Below are positions 33,799-46,233 of a stretch of 64,000 bases of DNA, piece by piece. Source of the DNA: Micropterus salmoides (Eukaryota > Chordata > Actinopteri > Centrarchiformes > Centrarchidae); NCBI RefSeq assembly GCF_014851395.1, contig NW_024042295.1:62001-126000 (forward strand), in the 5' to 3' direction. The position numbers were made by a program, and so were the translations under genes. The notes beneath the pieces were generated by a model. The model did no database searches, was not told the origin of the DNA, and saw only the letters and a program-made list of their open reading frames with translations. Numbering within the stretch: the first letter of the stretch is position 1; each line of letters begins with the position of its first letter.

Positions 33799-34055
33799 GT
33801 ACGGGCCCCTCCTCCAGAGCCGCCGACGAGCCTAGTCGTCCCGGCCACTACCCTCACGGTAAGCCTCACTCTGCCTCTCGAGTCCCAAGTACCAGGCCAC
33901 GCCCGTTCCCCTACCCCTCCCCAGGTCATGGCAGGCTCTATCCAATCGGGCTGCGGAGAGACGAAGGCCTGGCTTTTGGACAGAGGCTACCGAACGACTC
34001 GGGCTCTTGTAGCCTCTCGATGACGAGTGAGAGAAAGGGAGGGGAAATGTGGCCG

Positions 34056-34446
34056 ATCGCTTCTCGGCCTTTTGGCCAAGACTGCAATGGCCTCCTCTTT
34101 CTGGTTAAAACCTTTGCCGGTTTGGGGCTTCGTTTTGTGTCACCAGCTTTTCTGGGAGGAGATTCACCTCATTCCTTGTGAATAAAATTTCAACTTTGCC
34201 GTAGCTGAAAAACTTTTGCAACAAGGAATTCATTGGTCCCGAGGACTGCCTACCTGTCCTCTGCCGGACTGCCACCTTGACCAGACCAAAGACGAGAAGG
34301 TAAGTGTGTTTTATTCACCGATTTAGCAGTTGTAGCAGGTTTTCTTGCTTCATTTGAGGTGTTTTAGTTTCTTGTATCCTTTCTACGCTGCGGTTCCTCC
34401 ACCGTGTTGGCCAACCGTGCCGGGCCTACGGAGGCGCCGCAGTGTC
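34056..34446 (+). mobile_element. Fossil retrotransposon 5' end with inverted U2 nt 1-26
   Basis: Copy of 4775-5165. Confidence 0.85.
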
Positions 34447-34771
34447 CCCTCCCCACCTTCTGAGAGGCTCTATCCAATCGGAGAAATGAAGGCCTGGCTT
34501 TTGGACACAGGCTACCGAGCATCCGAAATACTCGGGCTCTCGATGACGAGTGGGAGAAAGGGAGGGGAAGTGCAGGGCACATTTAACAGCCATGCCGGTC
34601 CCAAATATCCCCTCGTCGTCTGCCAATCATAAAGTGCAAATCTCGCTGCCTTCTTCGAGGCTTCAGCTGGCCGCCCCCCCTCGACTGGCGCCTTTTTCGG
34701 GCCGGCGTCCGGCAGAGCGACGAACCTCTGCGTTTGGGTCAGTATTTTGGTTTTACACAAGGCAGGAGAAG

Positions 34772-34922
34772 GGTGCACCGCCCCCGGAGGCACTGCAATA
34801 CCGGGTCGATGCGTGGAGTGGACGGAGCAAGCCCCTCGTCTCAGCTCCCGGTGCTAAAAATCCATTTAATATGTTGCCCCCTTATAGGGGACATATCAGA
34901 TATTAAACTGATAAGAACAGAT
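34772..34922 (-). pseudogene. RNU2: U2 3' fragment, split by E5
   Basis: U2 nt ~38/39 to the 3' end. Confidence 0.92.
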
Positions 34923-35314
34923 TTTTTTCTTTTGAGAAAAATTTTATTGACACTCAATTCAAACATGATTCATAATATGTCAATTCCAAGTTACCTTTTA
35001 AAATACAACATGTCAATAAATAGATAAATGTTCTCTGTAAAACAACATTTAAAAAAAGTGTTTAAAATGCATTACAGATAACGTCATAAATTAAAGGTAT
35101 AAAATGGTTTTCAGCTTGTCCATGTCTGTGAGTGTCTGTTAAAAGTCTTCAAAGCGGAGTGCATTTGTTAAAATAAAACTCACAAAAAATAAATGGATAA
35201 TAAAAGCTCTTCTCCAAGTCCACTGTTGTGCAGGAGTGTAGTGAGTCCCTATCAAAGGGGAACTCATTCAGCTCCCCCAAACAGATTTGGACTCTCGGGA
35301 TCTTGTGCAGGCGC

Positions 35315-38300
35315 TCAGAGGAGACCCTCACCCTGTAGCTCCTTCCCACCAACCTCACCCGGAGGGTCAGGCCGCCGCTGCCTTGAACTTTCCTTGTGTG
35401 GCTCCGGCTCCTCCGTCCGAATGGGCACAGAGGCGATTCTTCTTTGTGGCTGTGTCCTAGGCCCGCCGCCTGCAGCTCTGGCCGTTTGGGCCGTTGCTGC
35501 GGCCATCCGGATCACAGCCACGGGGGGGATCTGCATGTGCTTTCTTGCCAGCAAGTTTCTGGAGGTCCATATGGCGTCTTTGATGGCGGCTAGGGTGAGC
35601 CACTGTTTGGCAAATGTACGTGCTGGTATCTGATTTCCTTGGCTCACCCCGTACAGCACCAGCTGTGGTGTGAGGACCTCCCTTGCTGGCAAGTACGGGA
35701 ATTGCAAGGAGCCGGCCGTTGCCCACTGTTCTACGGCAGCGCTGCACTCCCAGAGCAGATGCCTTACCGACTCAGGCGCGCCACAACCTGGTCGGGGGCA
35801 AGTTGAGTGCGCCGACATGCCCCGGGAGTGCATTACGGACCTGACTGGGAGGATCTCATGAGCCACCATCCATGACAGGTCCCGGAGTCTGTTTGGAAGA
35901 GCTGGATGGTTCACGTTGCGCCAAACTGTTGAGGGCTCGCCGAATGCAAGCCCGCGCACTGGACTCACTGGTTCCCGCTCCTGCACAACAGAAATGAGAG
36001 AGCGGTGAGTGGTTAAAACCTGCAACTCCTCCTGCTCAAGGTTAAAATGCCTTAAAAATGACTGGATAAAAGCATAGGCTGGTGGCAGGTTAAAAGACAC
36101 TGGTACTTTGAGACTTGTGGGTAAGATCTTAAGTTTTCTGAGGTAGGACCCCATCCAGAACCGTGTCATTGCTGCGGTCTTGGGGTTTCTGGATGGGGCT
36201 GTGGCGGTTGCGATGTGTAGTGCTGTGTATCTGCTTCCTAGGAACAAGTGCAGGTCTGGCACTCCTTTTCCTCCTTTCTCCTTTGGCTTCTTCATCACGC
36301 TTCGTCTCAGTCTTTCCCACTTGGAGCCCCACAAAAAATAAAAGATGGCTCGTTCCAGGTCTAAGATCACTCTCCTAGGCGGGATAAAAACAGAACTGAT
36401 GAGTAAAAGCAAAGGTAAAATCACTGCTTTGATGATTAAAACCTTTCCTTCTAAAGTCAGTCCTCTAAGTGTCCAGTACCCTAGTCTCTGCCTGACTTTC
36501 CCTACTATGTCTGCCCAATTGTTTTCCCCTCCCCCTCCCTATCAAACCTGATCCCAAGTATTTTTTGGTCAGTCTGGGTCACAGTCAGGGGGAGTCCTGT
36601 CGTCTCAGTCGCTGTCCACGGTCCATAAAAATGGGCTTGGGTCTTGCTTCTGTTCAGCTTTGACCCAGAGGCCTGTCCGAACCAGTCAGTCAAGTCCAGC
36701 GTCCTGTTGACAGATAAAAGGTCAGTGCATAAAATGTTGATGTCGTCCATATATAAAATACATTTTGTCTCGAGTCCCCCGCTCCCTGGGACTCCTACCC
36801 CATGGATTCGTTGGTCCCTTCTCAAGGTCTGTGCCAGTGGTTCTATACAGATAACGTAGAGGAGGGCAGATAACGGACAACCCTGACGGACACCGCAGTT
36901 TATATCCACTGCTCTTGTCAGATGCCCGTTAACAATGAATTTGCTGTTGATCTCCCGGTACAGCAGTCCCACCCAGGCTATAAACCTTCTCGGGAACCCC
37001 ATTTTTTGCAGTACCTGGAAAAGGTACTGGTGCGAGACCCGATCAAAGGCTTTCTCAAAATCTAAATTCAGGACTACTAGCCGAATGTTTCTGTCTCTCG
37101 CGTAACAGATGGTATCTCGGATCAGTACGAGGCTGTCGGTGATCTTCCTCCCCGGGACGGCACAGGCTTGATCCGGGTGAATCAGATCTTCTAAAAACAA
37201 GGACATGCGTGAGGCTAAAAGTTTACTAAAAAGTTTACAGTCAAAATTTAAGAGTGTGATAGGTCTCCAATTTTTCAAGTCCGTCTTGTCTTTGTCTTTG
37301 TGAAGGAGAGTCACTATCCCTGCTCTAAAGCTGTCAGGAAGTCGGTCCATTTGTTCAAAATCCATAAAAACAGCAAGCAAGTCTGGTGCTAAAATGTCCC
37401 AAAATGTCAGATAAAATTCCAAGGGAAGCCCGTCTTCTCCCGGCGACTTCCCTGTCTTAAAAGATTTGATGCATTTGTTTAATTCCGGTATCGTAAAATC
37501 TTGGGTTAAAAGCACGTTGTCGTTTGTTGCTTGGTCAATGGATTTTAAAACTTCGTCATGGTGTCCCCGTTAACAGTTTTGTATGCGTACAGTTCACGGT
37601 AAAAATGTTCGACAGTTTCTTTGATTTCCTCTGTTGTGTCAGCTGTGCACCCGTTTTCTTTTTTAAGTCTCAACATGGCCCCCCCTTTATTTACGATTTT
37701 CTTAAAAAAATATCTTGTGCACTTCTCTCCTTCCTCTATTTCCCTTTCCTTGCTTCTTAAAATCACACCTTTGCTATTAATTTCTGCTAAAACCGACATC
37801 TCTGTTTTAATTTGTTTTATCTCTTCATTAAAATCCATTCCATGTTGGATTAGTTTAAAATACCTCTGAAGCCGTTTCTGCAGTCCCAACATGCGTCTGT
37901 TGTCCCTCTTTTTCTTTCTTTTCCCTGCCTGTCTGTAAAACGTCTTTGTCTTTCCCTTCACCATTTCCCACCACTGTGCACGTGTATCGTAAAAGTCTTG
38001 AAGGGTCTGCCACTCTCGGTATTGCTCCCTGTACAGCCTAACTAGCTCCCTGTCTTCTAACAGGGAGCAATTGAGCTTCCACAGACCACTTCCTGCCGTC
38101 ACACCGGAAGAGAGTGAAAGGGTGCAGGAAAGAATTGCGTGATCAGAAAAGAAAACAGGTTCCAATCTAGCATCGGTTGGTGGGCAATCACGTGATAAAA
38201 TGTAGTCTATGCGAGAGGCTCGGGTGCCATCACTACTGAACCAGGTGAAGCCCTCCTCTCTGGGATGCATGGTTTTAAAACAGTCCACAAGTCTAAAATC

Positions 38301-38846
38301 ACTGCATATGCTTTGAAGTAAAACTGAAGTCTTGTCCACTTTAAAATCGTCCCCTATTCTTCTCCTGTCGTTCCTGCTTAAAATACAATTAAAATCCCCC
38401 CCTACAACTAAAGGTGCCCTGCCTAGCATGTGGGGCTGCAGGTCTTCTAAAAGGTCATACCTGTCGTTCTTGTCATTAAAGCCATAAATATTTAAGACGT
38501 TAAAATCCTTCCCCATAAAAGTCAAGTGTGTTAAAAGTGCCCGACCATCTCTCACCACAGTGCTGCCCTTCACCAAGACTAGAGGGTTTTTTATTAAAAT
38601 GGCCACTCCATCATTTTTGTTTTCATTTGAGCCGCTCCATATCGACGTTTGTGGCCATAACTCCTCCCATTCTCTGTAGTGTTTTAAAAATGGTAGGCCG
38701 CATTCCTGTATTAAAAACACGTCAGACTTAAAAGAGTTAAGAAAGGATAAAACAATCTGGGCTCTAACTCTCGACTTCACACTCCTCACATTGATAGTTG
38801 AGAAGGTGAGTGTCATGAGTATGGTTAAAATTTGCAGGTATGACAT
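35315..38846 (-). pseudogene. E5 ORF2, frameshifted
   Basis: Unlike E2-E4 and E6, the endonuclease N-terminus is joined in frame to the rest (an extra A near 38575). 38846-37545 (433 aa) therefore carries the complete APE domain. The frame is lost at 37553-37556 (a G missing in cttcgtcatgg) and again near 36521. Pieces 37515-36505 (RT with FDR and YMDD) and 36424-35315 (C-terminal domain) follow. Confidence 0.92.
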
Positions 38847-38855
38847 CTTAAAAGA

Positions 38856-40358
38856 CTAAAAAAAAGGGGGATTTCAAATGTTTAAAAACACAGCAGTTAG
38901 TGGATTTCTTGTGAATGGAGCTCTTCCTTCATTCTCATGGGTGAGAGATGACGGGGTTGAGCTCCATTTCCCTTTCGGACTCTAGGAGTTGGCCTCTGAC
39001 GCAGGGTGCATTGAGCTTTGAGTCCTTAGGGGTTGATTGCAGAGCTATAGTTAAAAAAGAGACTTCATTAGGCGAATTGGAGGGGAAGACTCTGGGCTCC
39101 TCCACAGATGAACTGTCTGAGTAGCTCTCAGCTCTTCCCCTCTTTTCCGAGGCTCCAGGAGACTCAGAAGACAATTCTGAAATTAGTCTCTTGGCCGGCT
39201 GGGCATTGGGGAGGGGGACATCCTCGCTATCACTCTGTGACTGGCCAAATTTTTGTTCTGAGCCAGTCACTGAGCTAGCTCCGCCTTCTGCCTGCACTGC
39301 CACTGCTTCTTCCCTGTTCTCCACTTGTGGGGCAGCTGCAGGCCCCTCCCCTTCTCCCGCCTCTACTGGTCCTTCTCCTCCAATCACAGGATTTGGCGGG
39401 AGATTTGAATTCTCCAGCCCAGCCTCTTCAATTAGCTCTCTAACTGCTTCGTCTTGTCCGCCATTTTGTGCCTTTGCTGCCTTTAATTTGTTGGCAAACG
39501 ACTTAGGGCAATCTCTGAAGAGGTGGTTTGTTTCTCCACAAAGATTGCACTTTCTGCCATTGGTGCATTCCTCGAAAGTATGCCCAATTTCTCTACATTT
39601 ACCACAAATGATCTGCTGGCACGCTTCTGCCAGGTGCCCATTCTCACCACACTTGCGGCAGAGTTTGGGCTGGCCCTGGTAATGAATGTAGCCCCTGTTG
39701 TTTCCCAGAACTATCATGGATGGCAGATGTTTCAGGCCCTGGAAGCCTTGAGGGTCTTGCCATTGTTGGATGGGGACCCTCCAAGCGCAATTCCAGATGC
39801 CATCCTCATCTCTCACTTTGGTAGCCTGGCCTTTAACAGTGCAAAATCTGCCCAGCCACAAACAAATGTCATCTGCATTCACAGTCTCATTGAACATTCT
39901 GACAATTACCGTTTTAGCGGCATTATCAGTCAGTTTCTCAACATTAAATGCAGTAAACTGGGGTTTTTCATTTTCGAAGCGTGTCCAGAAATCTCTGAAC
40001 ACGGCAGCAGAGACAAAACTCACATCGAAACCTTTTCCAAATGGCAGAGTCAAAATACAATTTATATCCTGCGGGGAGAATTTCAAAATGTTCTGGATCA
40101 TTTTCCTTGAGAAGTCAAGCCTTGACATAACAAGGGTTTTCCCATCTTTTTCTTTGAATGTAAATCTGACACTGTGGTGCCTCCTCATGCCGGCATGGTT
40201 GGCCGCCATGGTGGAGGCACCACAACGTAAAAGTGGTAAAAGAAGCTAAAACACCTAAAAAGTCTAAAACCAAGTCAACTAAAATAAGGTAAAAGAATGC
40301 TCTAAAAAGAGCAATAAAATCTACTAAAAATGTTAAAAGGTGAATAAAACACACTTAC
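38856..40358 (-). other. Candidate alternative intron spanning ORF1 of E5
   Basis: Bounded by GTAAGTGT at 40358 and a pyrimidine-rich tract ending AG at 38857-38856. Removing it would place the ORF2 ATG (38846) close to the 5' UTR exon. Predicted from sequence only. Confidence 0.4.
38935..40209 (-). CDS. E5 ORF1 protein, CCHC nucleic-acid-binding (intact)
   Basis: 424 aa, identical by eye to E4 ORF1 (28925-30199), with all three CCHC knuckles. It is separated from the ORF2 start by 88 nt. The two intact ORF1 copies being the same suggests recent spread or gene conversion. Confidence 0.9.
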   Translation of the reverse strand: MAANHAGMRRHHSVRFTFKEKDGKTLVMSRLDFSRKMIQNILKFSPQDINCILTLPFGKGFDVSFVSAAVFRDFWTRFENEKPQFTAFNVEKLTDNAAKTVIVRMFNETVNADDICLWLGRFCTVKGQATKVRDEDGIWNCAWRVPIQQWQDPQGFQGLKHLPSMIVLGNNRGYIHYQGQPKLCRKCGENGHLAEACQQIICGKCREIGHTFEECTNGRKCNLCGETNHLFRDCPKSFANKLKAAKAQNGGQDEAVRELIEEAGLENSNLPPNPVIGGEGPVEAGEGEGPAAAPQVENREEAVAVQAEGGASSVTGSEQKFGQSQSDSEDVPLPNAQPAKRLISELSSESPGASEKRGRAESYSDSSSVEEPRVFPSNSPNEVSFLTIALQSTPKDSKLNAPCVRGQLLESEREMELNPVISHP

Positions 40359-40570
40359 CTTGTCTTGTTTGGCCTGGTCGAGATGTTATTCCGGCAGAGT
40401 ACAGGTAAGCAGTCCTCTGAACCAATGAATTCCTTTGTGTGAAACAATTTCAACTACAACAAAGTTGAAATTTTATTCACAAGGAATAATGTGAGTATCC
40501 TCCCAAAAACCTGGTAACACTTCGCCACAAACAGGCAAAAGTTTTATCCAGACACAGGAGGCGATCGCAG

Positions 40571-40596
40571 TCTTAGCCAAAAGGCCGAGAAGCGAT
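40571..40596 (-). pseudogene. RNU2: U2 5' fragment upstream of E5
   Basis: U2 nt 1-26 with promoter, joined to E5. Confidence 0.92.
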
Positions 40597-40772
40597 AACC
40601 CCCGCTGGTTGCTTCCAGCGCCCACCTCCCGGAGCAGTTCTCCCCCTGCCGTGGCGCAGTGGTTTCAACTGCGCATAACAACGGCTGAGTCTCAGCACCT
40701 CCTCCCGAGCGCGCCTCGTCGCACCGCTCAACCTTGCCGGGGGCGGCGTTTTATTTCCTTTTCACAAACGCA

Positions 40773-40892
40773 CGAGGCTCGGCCACACGGCAGAGCCTGC
40801 CAAAAATAGTTTTAACTCATTGGCGTCCCTCTCCACGGAAGTCTTTAGTAAAAGGCGAAAGACTTGTACGTTATGAAGAGAAACCCGAGTAA
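40773..40892 (-). ncRNA. RNU5: U5 spliceosomal snRNA
   Basis: Copy of 4398-4517. Confidence 0.93.
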
Positions 40893-41149
40893 GTACGGGC
40901 CCCTCCTCCAGAGCCGCCGACGAGCCTAGTCGTCCCGGCCACTACCCTCACGGTAAGCCTCACTCTGCCTCTCGAGTCCCAAGTACCAGGCCACGCCCGT
41001 TCCCCTACCCCTCCCCAGGTCATGGCAGGCTCTATCCAATCGGGCTGCGGAGAGACGAAGGCCTGGCTTTTGGACAGAGGCTACCGAACGACTCGGGCTC
41101 TTGTAGCCTCTCGATGACGAGTGAGAGAAAGGGAGGGGAAATGTGGCCG

Positions 41150-41540
41150 ATCGCTTCTCGGCCTTTTGGCCAAGACTGCAATGGCCTCCTCTTTCTGGTT
41201 AAAACCTTTGCCGGTTTGGGGCTTCGTTTTGTGTCACCAGCTTTTCTGGGAGGAGATTCACCTCATTCCTTGTGAATAAAATTTCAACTTTGCCGTAGCT
41301 GAAAAACTTTTGCAACAAGGAATTCATTGGTCCCGAGGACTGCCTACCTGTCCTCTGCCGGACTGCCACCTTGACCAGACCAAAGACGAGAAGGTAAGTG
41401 TGTTTTATTCACCGATTTAGCAGTTGTAGCAGGTTTTCTTGCTTCATTTGAGGTGTTTTAGTTTCTTGTATCCTTTCTACGCTGCGGTTCCTCCACCGTG
41501 TTGGCCAACCGTGCCGGGCCTACGGAGGCGCCGCAGTGTC
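41150..41540 (+). mobile_element. Fossil retrotransposon 5' end with inverted U2 nt 1-26
   Basis: Copy of 4775-5165. Confidence 0.85.
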
Positions 41541-41865
41541 CCCTCCCCACCTTCTGAGAGGCTCTATCCAATCGGAGAAATGAAGGCCTGGCTTTTGGAC
41601 ACAGGCTACCGAGCATCCGAAATACTCGGGCTCTCGATGACGAGTGGGAGAAAGGGAGGGGAAGTGCAGGGCACATTTAACAGCCATGCCGGTCCCAAAT
41701 ATCCCCTCGTCGTCTGCCAATCATAAAGTGCAAATCTCGCTGCCTTCTTCGAGGCTTCAGCTGGCCGCCCCCCCTCGACTGGCGCCTTTTTCGGGCCGGC
41801 GTCCGGCAGAGCGACGAACCTCTGCGTTTGGGTCAGTATTTTGGTTTTACACAAGGCAGGAGAAG

Positions 41866-42053
41866 GGTGCACCGCCCCCGGAGGCACTGCAATACCGGGT
41901 CGATGCGTGGAGTGGACGGAGCAAGCCCCTCGTCTCAGCTCCCGGTGCTAAAAATCCATTTAATATGTTGCCCCCTTATAGGGGACATATCAGATATTAA
42001 ACTGATAAGAACAGATACTACACTTGATCTTAGCCAAAAGGCCGAGAAGCGAT
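41866..42053 (-). ncRNA. RNU2: U2 spliceosomal snRNA (intact)
   Basis: First of six consecutive uninterrupted U2 genes; gacgaacctc flank type. Confidence 0.96.
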
Positions 42054-42229
42054 AACCCCCGCTGGTTGCTTCCAGCGCCCACCTCCCGGAGCAGTTCTCC
42101 CCCTGCCGTGGCGCAGTGGTTTCAACTGCGCATAACAACGGCTGAGTCTCAGCACCTCCTCCCGAGCGCGCCTCGTCGCACCGCTCAACCTTGCCGGGGG
42201 CGGCGTTTTATTTCCTTTTCACAAACGCA

Positions 42230-42349
42230 CGAGGCTCGGCCACACGGCAGAGCCTGCCAAAAATAGTTTTAACTCATTGGCGTCCCTCTCCACGGAAGTC
42301 TTTAGTAAAAGGCGAAAGACTTGTACGTTATGAAGAGAAACCCGAGTAA
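42230..42349 (-). ncRNA. RNU5: U5 spliceosomal snRNA
   Basis: Copy of 4398-4517. Confidence 0.93.
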
Positions 42350-42606
42350 GTACGGGCCCCTCCTCCAGAGCCGCCGACGAGCCTAGTCGTCCCGGCCACT
42401 ACCCTCACGGTAAGCCTCACTCTGCCTCTCGAGTCCCAAGTACCAGGCCACGCCCGTTCCCCTACCCCTCCCCAGGTCATGGCAGGCTCTATCCAATCGG
42501 GCTGCGGAGAGACGAAGGCCTGGCTTTTGGACAGAGGCTACCGAACGACTCGGGCTCTTGTAGCCTCTCGATGACGAGTGAGAGAAAGGGAGGGGAAATG
42601 TGGCCG

Positions 42607-42997
42607 ATCGCTTCTCGGCCTTTTGGCCAAGACTGCAATGGCCTCCTCTTTCTGGTTAAAACCTTTGCCGGTTTGGGGCTTCGTTTTGTGTCACCAGCTT
42701 TTCTGGGAGGAGATTCACCTCATTCCTTGTGAATAAAATTTCAACTTTGCCGTAGCTGAAAAACTTTTGCAACAAGGAATTCATTGGTCCCGAGGACTGC
42801 CTACCTGTCCTCTGCCGGACTGCCACCTTGACCAGACCAAAGACGAGAAGGTAAGTGTGTTTTATTCACCGATTTAGCAGTTGTAGCAGGTTTTCTTGCT
42901 TCATTTGAGGTGTTTTAGTTTCTTGTATCCTTTCTACGCTGCGGTTCCTCCACCGTGTTGGCCAACCGTGCCGGGCCTACGGAGGCGCCGCAGTGTC
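42607..42997 (+). mobile_element. Fossil retrotransposon 5' end with inverted U2 nt 1-26
   Basis: Copy of 4775-5165. Confidence 0.85.
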
Positions 42998-43321
42998 CCC
43001 TCCCCACCTTCTGAGAGGCTCTATCCAATCGGAGAAATGAAGGCCTGGCTTTTGGACACAGGCTACCGAGCATCCGAAATACTCGGGCTCTCGATGACGA
43101 GTGGGAGAAAGGGAGGGGAAGTGCAGGGCACATTTAACAGCCATGCCGGTCCCAAATATCCCCTCGTCGTCTGCCAATCATAAAGTGCAAATCTCGCTGC
43201 CTTCTTCGAGGCTTCAGCTGGCCGCCCCCCCTCGACTGGCGCCTTTTTCGGGCCGGCGTCCGGCAGAGCGACGACCTCTGCGTTTGGGTCAGTATTTTGG
43301 TTTTACACAAGGCAGGAGAAG

Positions 43322-43509
43322 GGTGCACCGCCCCCGGAGGCACTGCAATACCGGGTCGATGCGTGGAGTGGACGGAGCAAGCCCCTCGTCTCAGCTCCCG
43401 GTGCTAAAAATCCATTTAATATGTTGCCCCCTTATAGGGGACATATCAGATATTAAACTGATAAGAACAGATACTACACTTGATCTTAGCCAAAAGGCCG
43501 AGAAGCGAT
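43322..43509 (-). ncRNA. RNU2: U2 spliceosomal snRNA (intact)
   Basis: Uninterrupted copy; first of five successive units with the gacgacctc flank type. Confidence 0.96.
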
Positions 43510-43685
43510 AACCCCCGCTGGTTGCTTCCAGCGCCCACCTCCCGGAGCAGTTCTCCCCCTGCCGTGGCGCAGTGGTTTCAACTGCGCATAACAACGGCTG
43601 AGTCTCAGCACCTCCTCCCGAGCGCGCCTCGTCGCACCGCTCAACCTTGCCGGGGGCGGCGTTTTATTTCCTTTTCACAAACGCA

Positions 43686-43805
43686 CGAGGCTCGGCCACA
43701 CGGCAGAGCCTGCCAAAAATAGTTTTAACTCATTGGCGTCCCTCTCCACGGAAGTCTTTAGTAAAAGGCGAAAGACTTGTACGTTATGAAGAGAAACCCG
43801 AGTAA
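43686..43805 (-). ncRNA. RNU5: U5 spliceosomal snRNA
   Basis: Copy of 4398-4517. Confidence 0.93.
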
Positions 43806-44062
43806 GTACGGGCCCCTCCTCCAGAGCCGCCGACGAGCCTAGTCGTCCCGGCCACTACCCTCACGGTAAGCCTCACTCTGCCTCTCGAGTCCCAAGTACC
43901 AGGCCACGCCCGTTCCCCTACCCCTCCCCAGGTCATGGCAGGCTCTATCCAATCGGGCTGCGGAGAGACGAAGGCCTGGCTTTTGGACAGAGGCTACCGA
44001 ACGACTCGGGCTCTTGTAGCCTCTCGATGACGAGTGAGAGAAAGGGAGGGGAAATGTGGCCG

Positions 44063-44453
44063 ATCGCTTCTCGGCCTTTTGGCCAAGACTGCAATGGCCT
44101 CCTCTTTCTGGTTAAAACCTTTGCCGGTTTGGGGCTTCGTTTTGTGTCACCAGCTTTTCTGGGAGGAGATTCACCTCATTCCTTGTGAATAAAATTTCAA
44201 CTTTGCCGTAGCTGAAAAACTTTTGCAACAAGGAATTCATTGGTCCCGAGGACTGCCTACCTGTCCTCTGCCGGACTGCCACCTTGACCAGACCAAAGAC
44301 GAGAAGGTAAGTGTGTTTTATTCACCGATTTAGCAGTTGTAGCAGGTTTTCTTGCTTCATTTGAGGTGTTTTAGTTTCTTGTATCCTTTCTACGCTGCGG
44401 TTCCTCCACCGTGTTGGCCAACCGTGCCGGGCCTACGGAGGCGCCGCAGTGTC
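44063..44453 (+). mobile_element. Fossil retrotransposon 5' end with inverted U2 nt 1-26
   Basis: Copy of 4775-5165. Confidence 0.85.
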
Positions 44454-44777
44454 CCCTCCCCACCTTCTGAGAGGCTCTATCCAATCGGAGAAATGAAGGC
44501 CTGGCTTTTGGACACAGGCTACCGAGCATCCGAAATACTCGGGCTCTCGATGACGAGTGGGAGAAAGGGAGGGGAAGTGCAGGGCACATTTAACAGCCAT
44601 GCCGGTCCCAAATATCCCCTCGTCGTCTGCCAATCATAAAGTGCAAATCTCGCTGCCTTCTTCGAGGCTTCAGCTGGCCGCCCCCCCTCGACTGGCGCCT
44701 TTTTCGGGCCGGCGTCCGGCAGAGCGACGACCTCTGCGTTTGGGTCAGTATTTTGGTTTTACACAAGGCAGGAGAAG

Positions 44778-44965
44778 GGTGCACCGCCCCCGGAGGCACT
44801 GCAATACCGGGTCGATGCGTGGAGTGGACGGAGCAAGCCCCTCGTCTCAGCTCCCGGTGCTAAAAATCCATTTAATATGTTGCCCCCTTATAGGGGACAT
44901 ATCAGATATTAAACTGATAAGAACAGATACTACACTTGATCTTAGCCAAAAGGCCGAGAAGCGAT
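44778..44965 (-). ncRNA. RNU2: U2 spliceosomal snRNA (intact)
   Basis: Uninterrupted copy; gacgacctc flank type. Confidence 0.96.
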
Positions 44966-45141
44966 AACCCCCGCTGGTTGCTTCCAGCGCCCACCTCCCG
45001 GAGCAGTTCTCCCCCTGCCGTGGCGCAGTGGTTTCAACTGCGCATAACAACGGCTGAGTCTCAGCACCTCCTCCCGAGCGCGCCTCGTCGCACCGCTCAA
45101 CCTTGCCGGGGGCGGCGTTTTATTTCCTTTTCACAAACGCA

Positions 45142-45261
45142 CGAGGCTCGGCCACACGGCAGAGCCTGCCAAAAATAGTTTTAACTCATTGGCGTCCCTC
45201 TCCACGGAAGTCTTTAGTAAAAGGCGAAAGACTTGTACGTTATGAAGAGAAACCCGAGTAA
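45142..45261 (-). ncRNA. RNU5: U5 spliceosomal snRNA
   Basis: Copy of 4398-4517. Confidence 0.93.
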
Positions 45262-45518
45262 GTACGGGCCCCTCCTCCAGAGCCGCCGACGAGCCTAGTC
45301 GTCCCGGCCACTACCCTCACGGTAAGCCTCACTCTGCCTCTCGAGTCCCAAGTACCAGGCCACGCCCGTTCCCCTACCCCTCCCCAGGTCATGGCAGGCT
45401 CTATCCAATCGGGCTGCGGAGAGACGAAGGCCTGGCTTTTGGACAGAGGCTACCGAACGACTCGGGCTCTTGTAGCCTCTCGATGACGAGTGAGAGAAAG
45501 GGAGGGGAAATGTGGCCG

Positions 45519-45909
45519 ATCGCTTCTCGGCCTTTTGGCCAAGACTGCAATGGCCTCCTCTTTCTGGTTAAAACCTTTGCCGGTTTGGGGCTTCGTTTTG
45601 TGTCACCAGCTTTTCTGGGAGGAGATTCACCTCATTCCTTGTGAATAAAATTTCAACTTTGCCGTAGCTGAAAAACTTTTGCAACAAGGAATTCATTGGT
45701 CCCGAGGACTGCCTACCTGTCCTCTGCCGGACTGCCACCTTGACCAGACCAAAGACGAGAAGGTAAGTGTGTTTTATTCACCGATTTAGCAGTTGTAGCA
45801 GGTTTTCTTGCTTCATTTGAGGTGTTTTAGTTTCTTGTATCCTTTCTACGCTGCGGTTCCTCCACCGTGTTGGCCAACCGTGCCGGGCCTACGGAGGCGC
45901 CGCAGTGTC
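45519..45909 (+). mobile_element. Fossil retrotransposon 5' end with inverted U2 nt 1-26
   Basis: Copy of 4775-5165. Confidence 0.85.
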
Positions 45910-46233
45910 CCCTCCCCACCTTCTGAGAGGCTCTATCCAATCGGAGAAATGAAGGCCTGGCTTTTGGACACAGGCTACCGAGCATCCGAAATACTCGGGC
46001 TCTCGATGACGAGTGGGAGAAAGGGAGGGGAAGTGCAGGGCACATTTAACAGCCATGCCGGTCCCAAATATCCCCTCGTCGTCTGCCAATCATAAAGTGC
46101 AAATCTCGCTGCCTTCTTCGAGGCTTCAGCTGGCCGCCCCCCCTCGACTGGCGCCTTTTTCGGGCCGGCGTCCGGCAGAGCGACGACCTCTGCGTTTGGG
46201 TCAGTATTTTGGTTTTACACAAGGCAGGAGAAG

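Larger units (their letters stand above)
34923..40570 (-). mobile_element. E5: full-length U2-specific retrotransposon, ORF1 intact
   Basis: 5,648 bp, closest to E4 across ORF1 and ORF2, but its 5' UTR has TTTTATTCAC and a shortened gttaaaagg like E6. It looks like a mosaic of sequence types. Confidence 0.95.
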
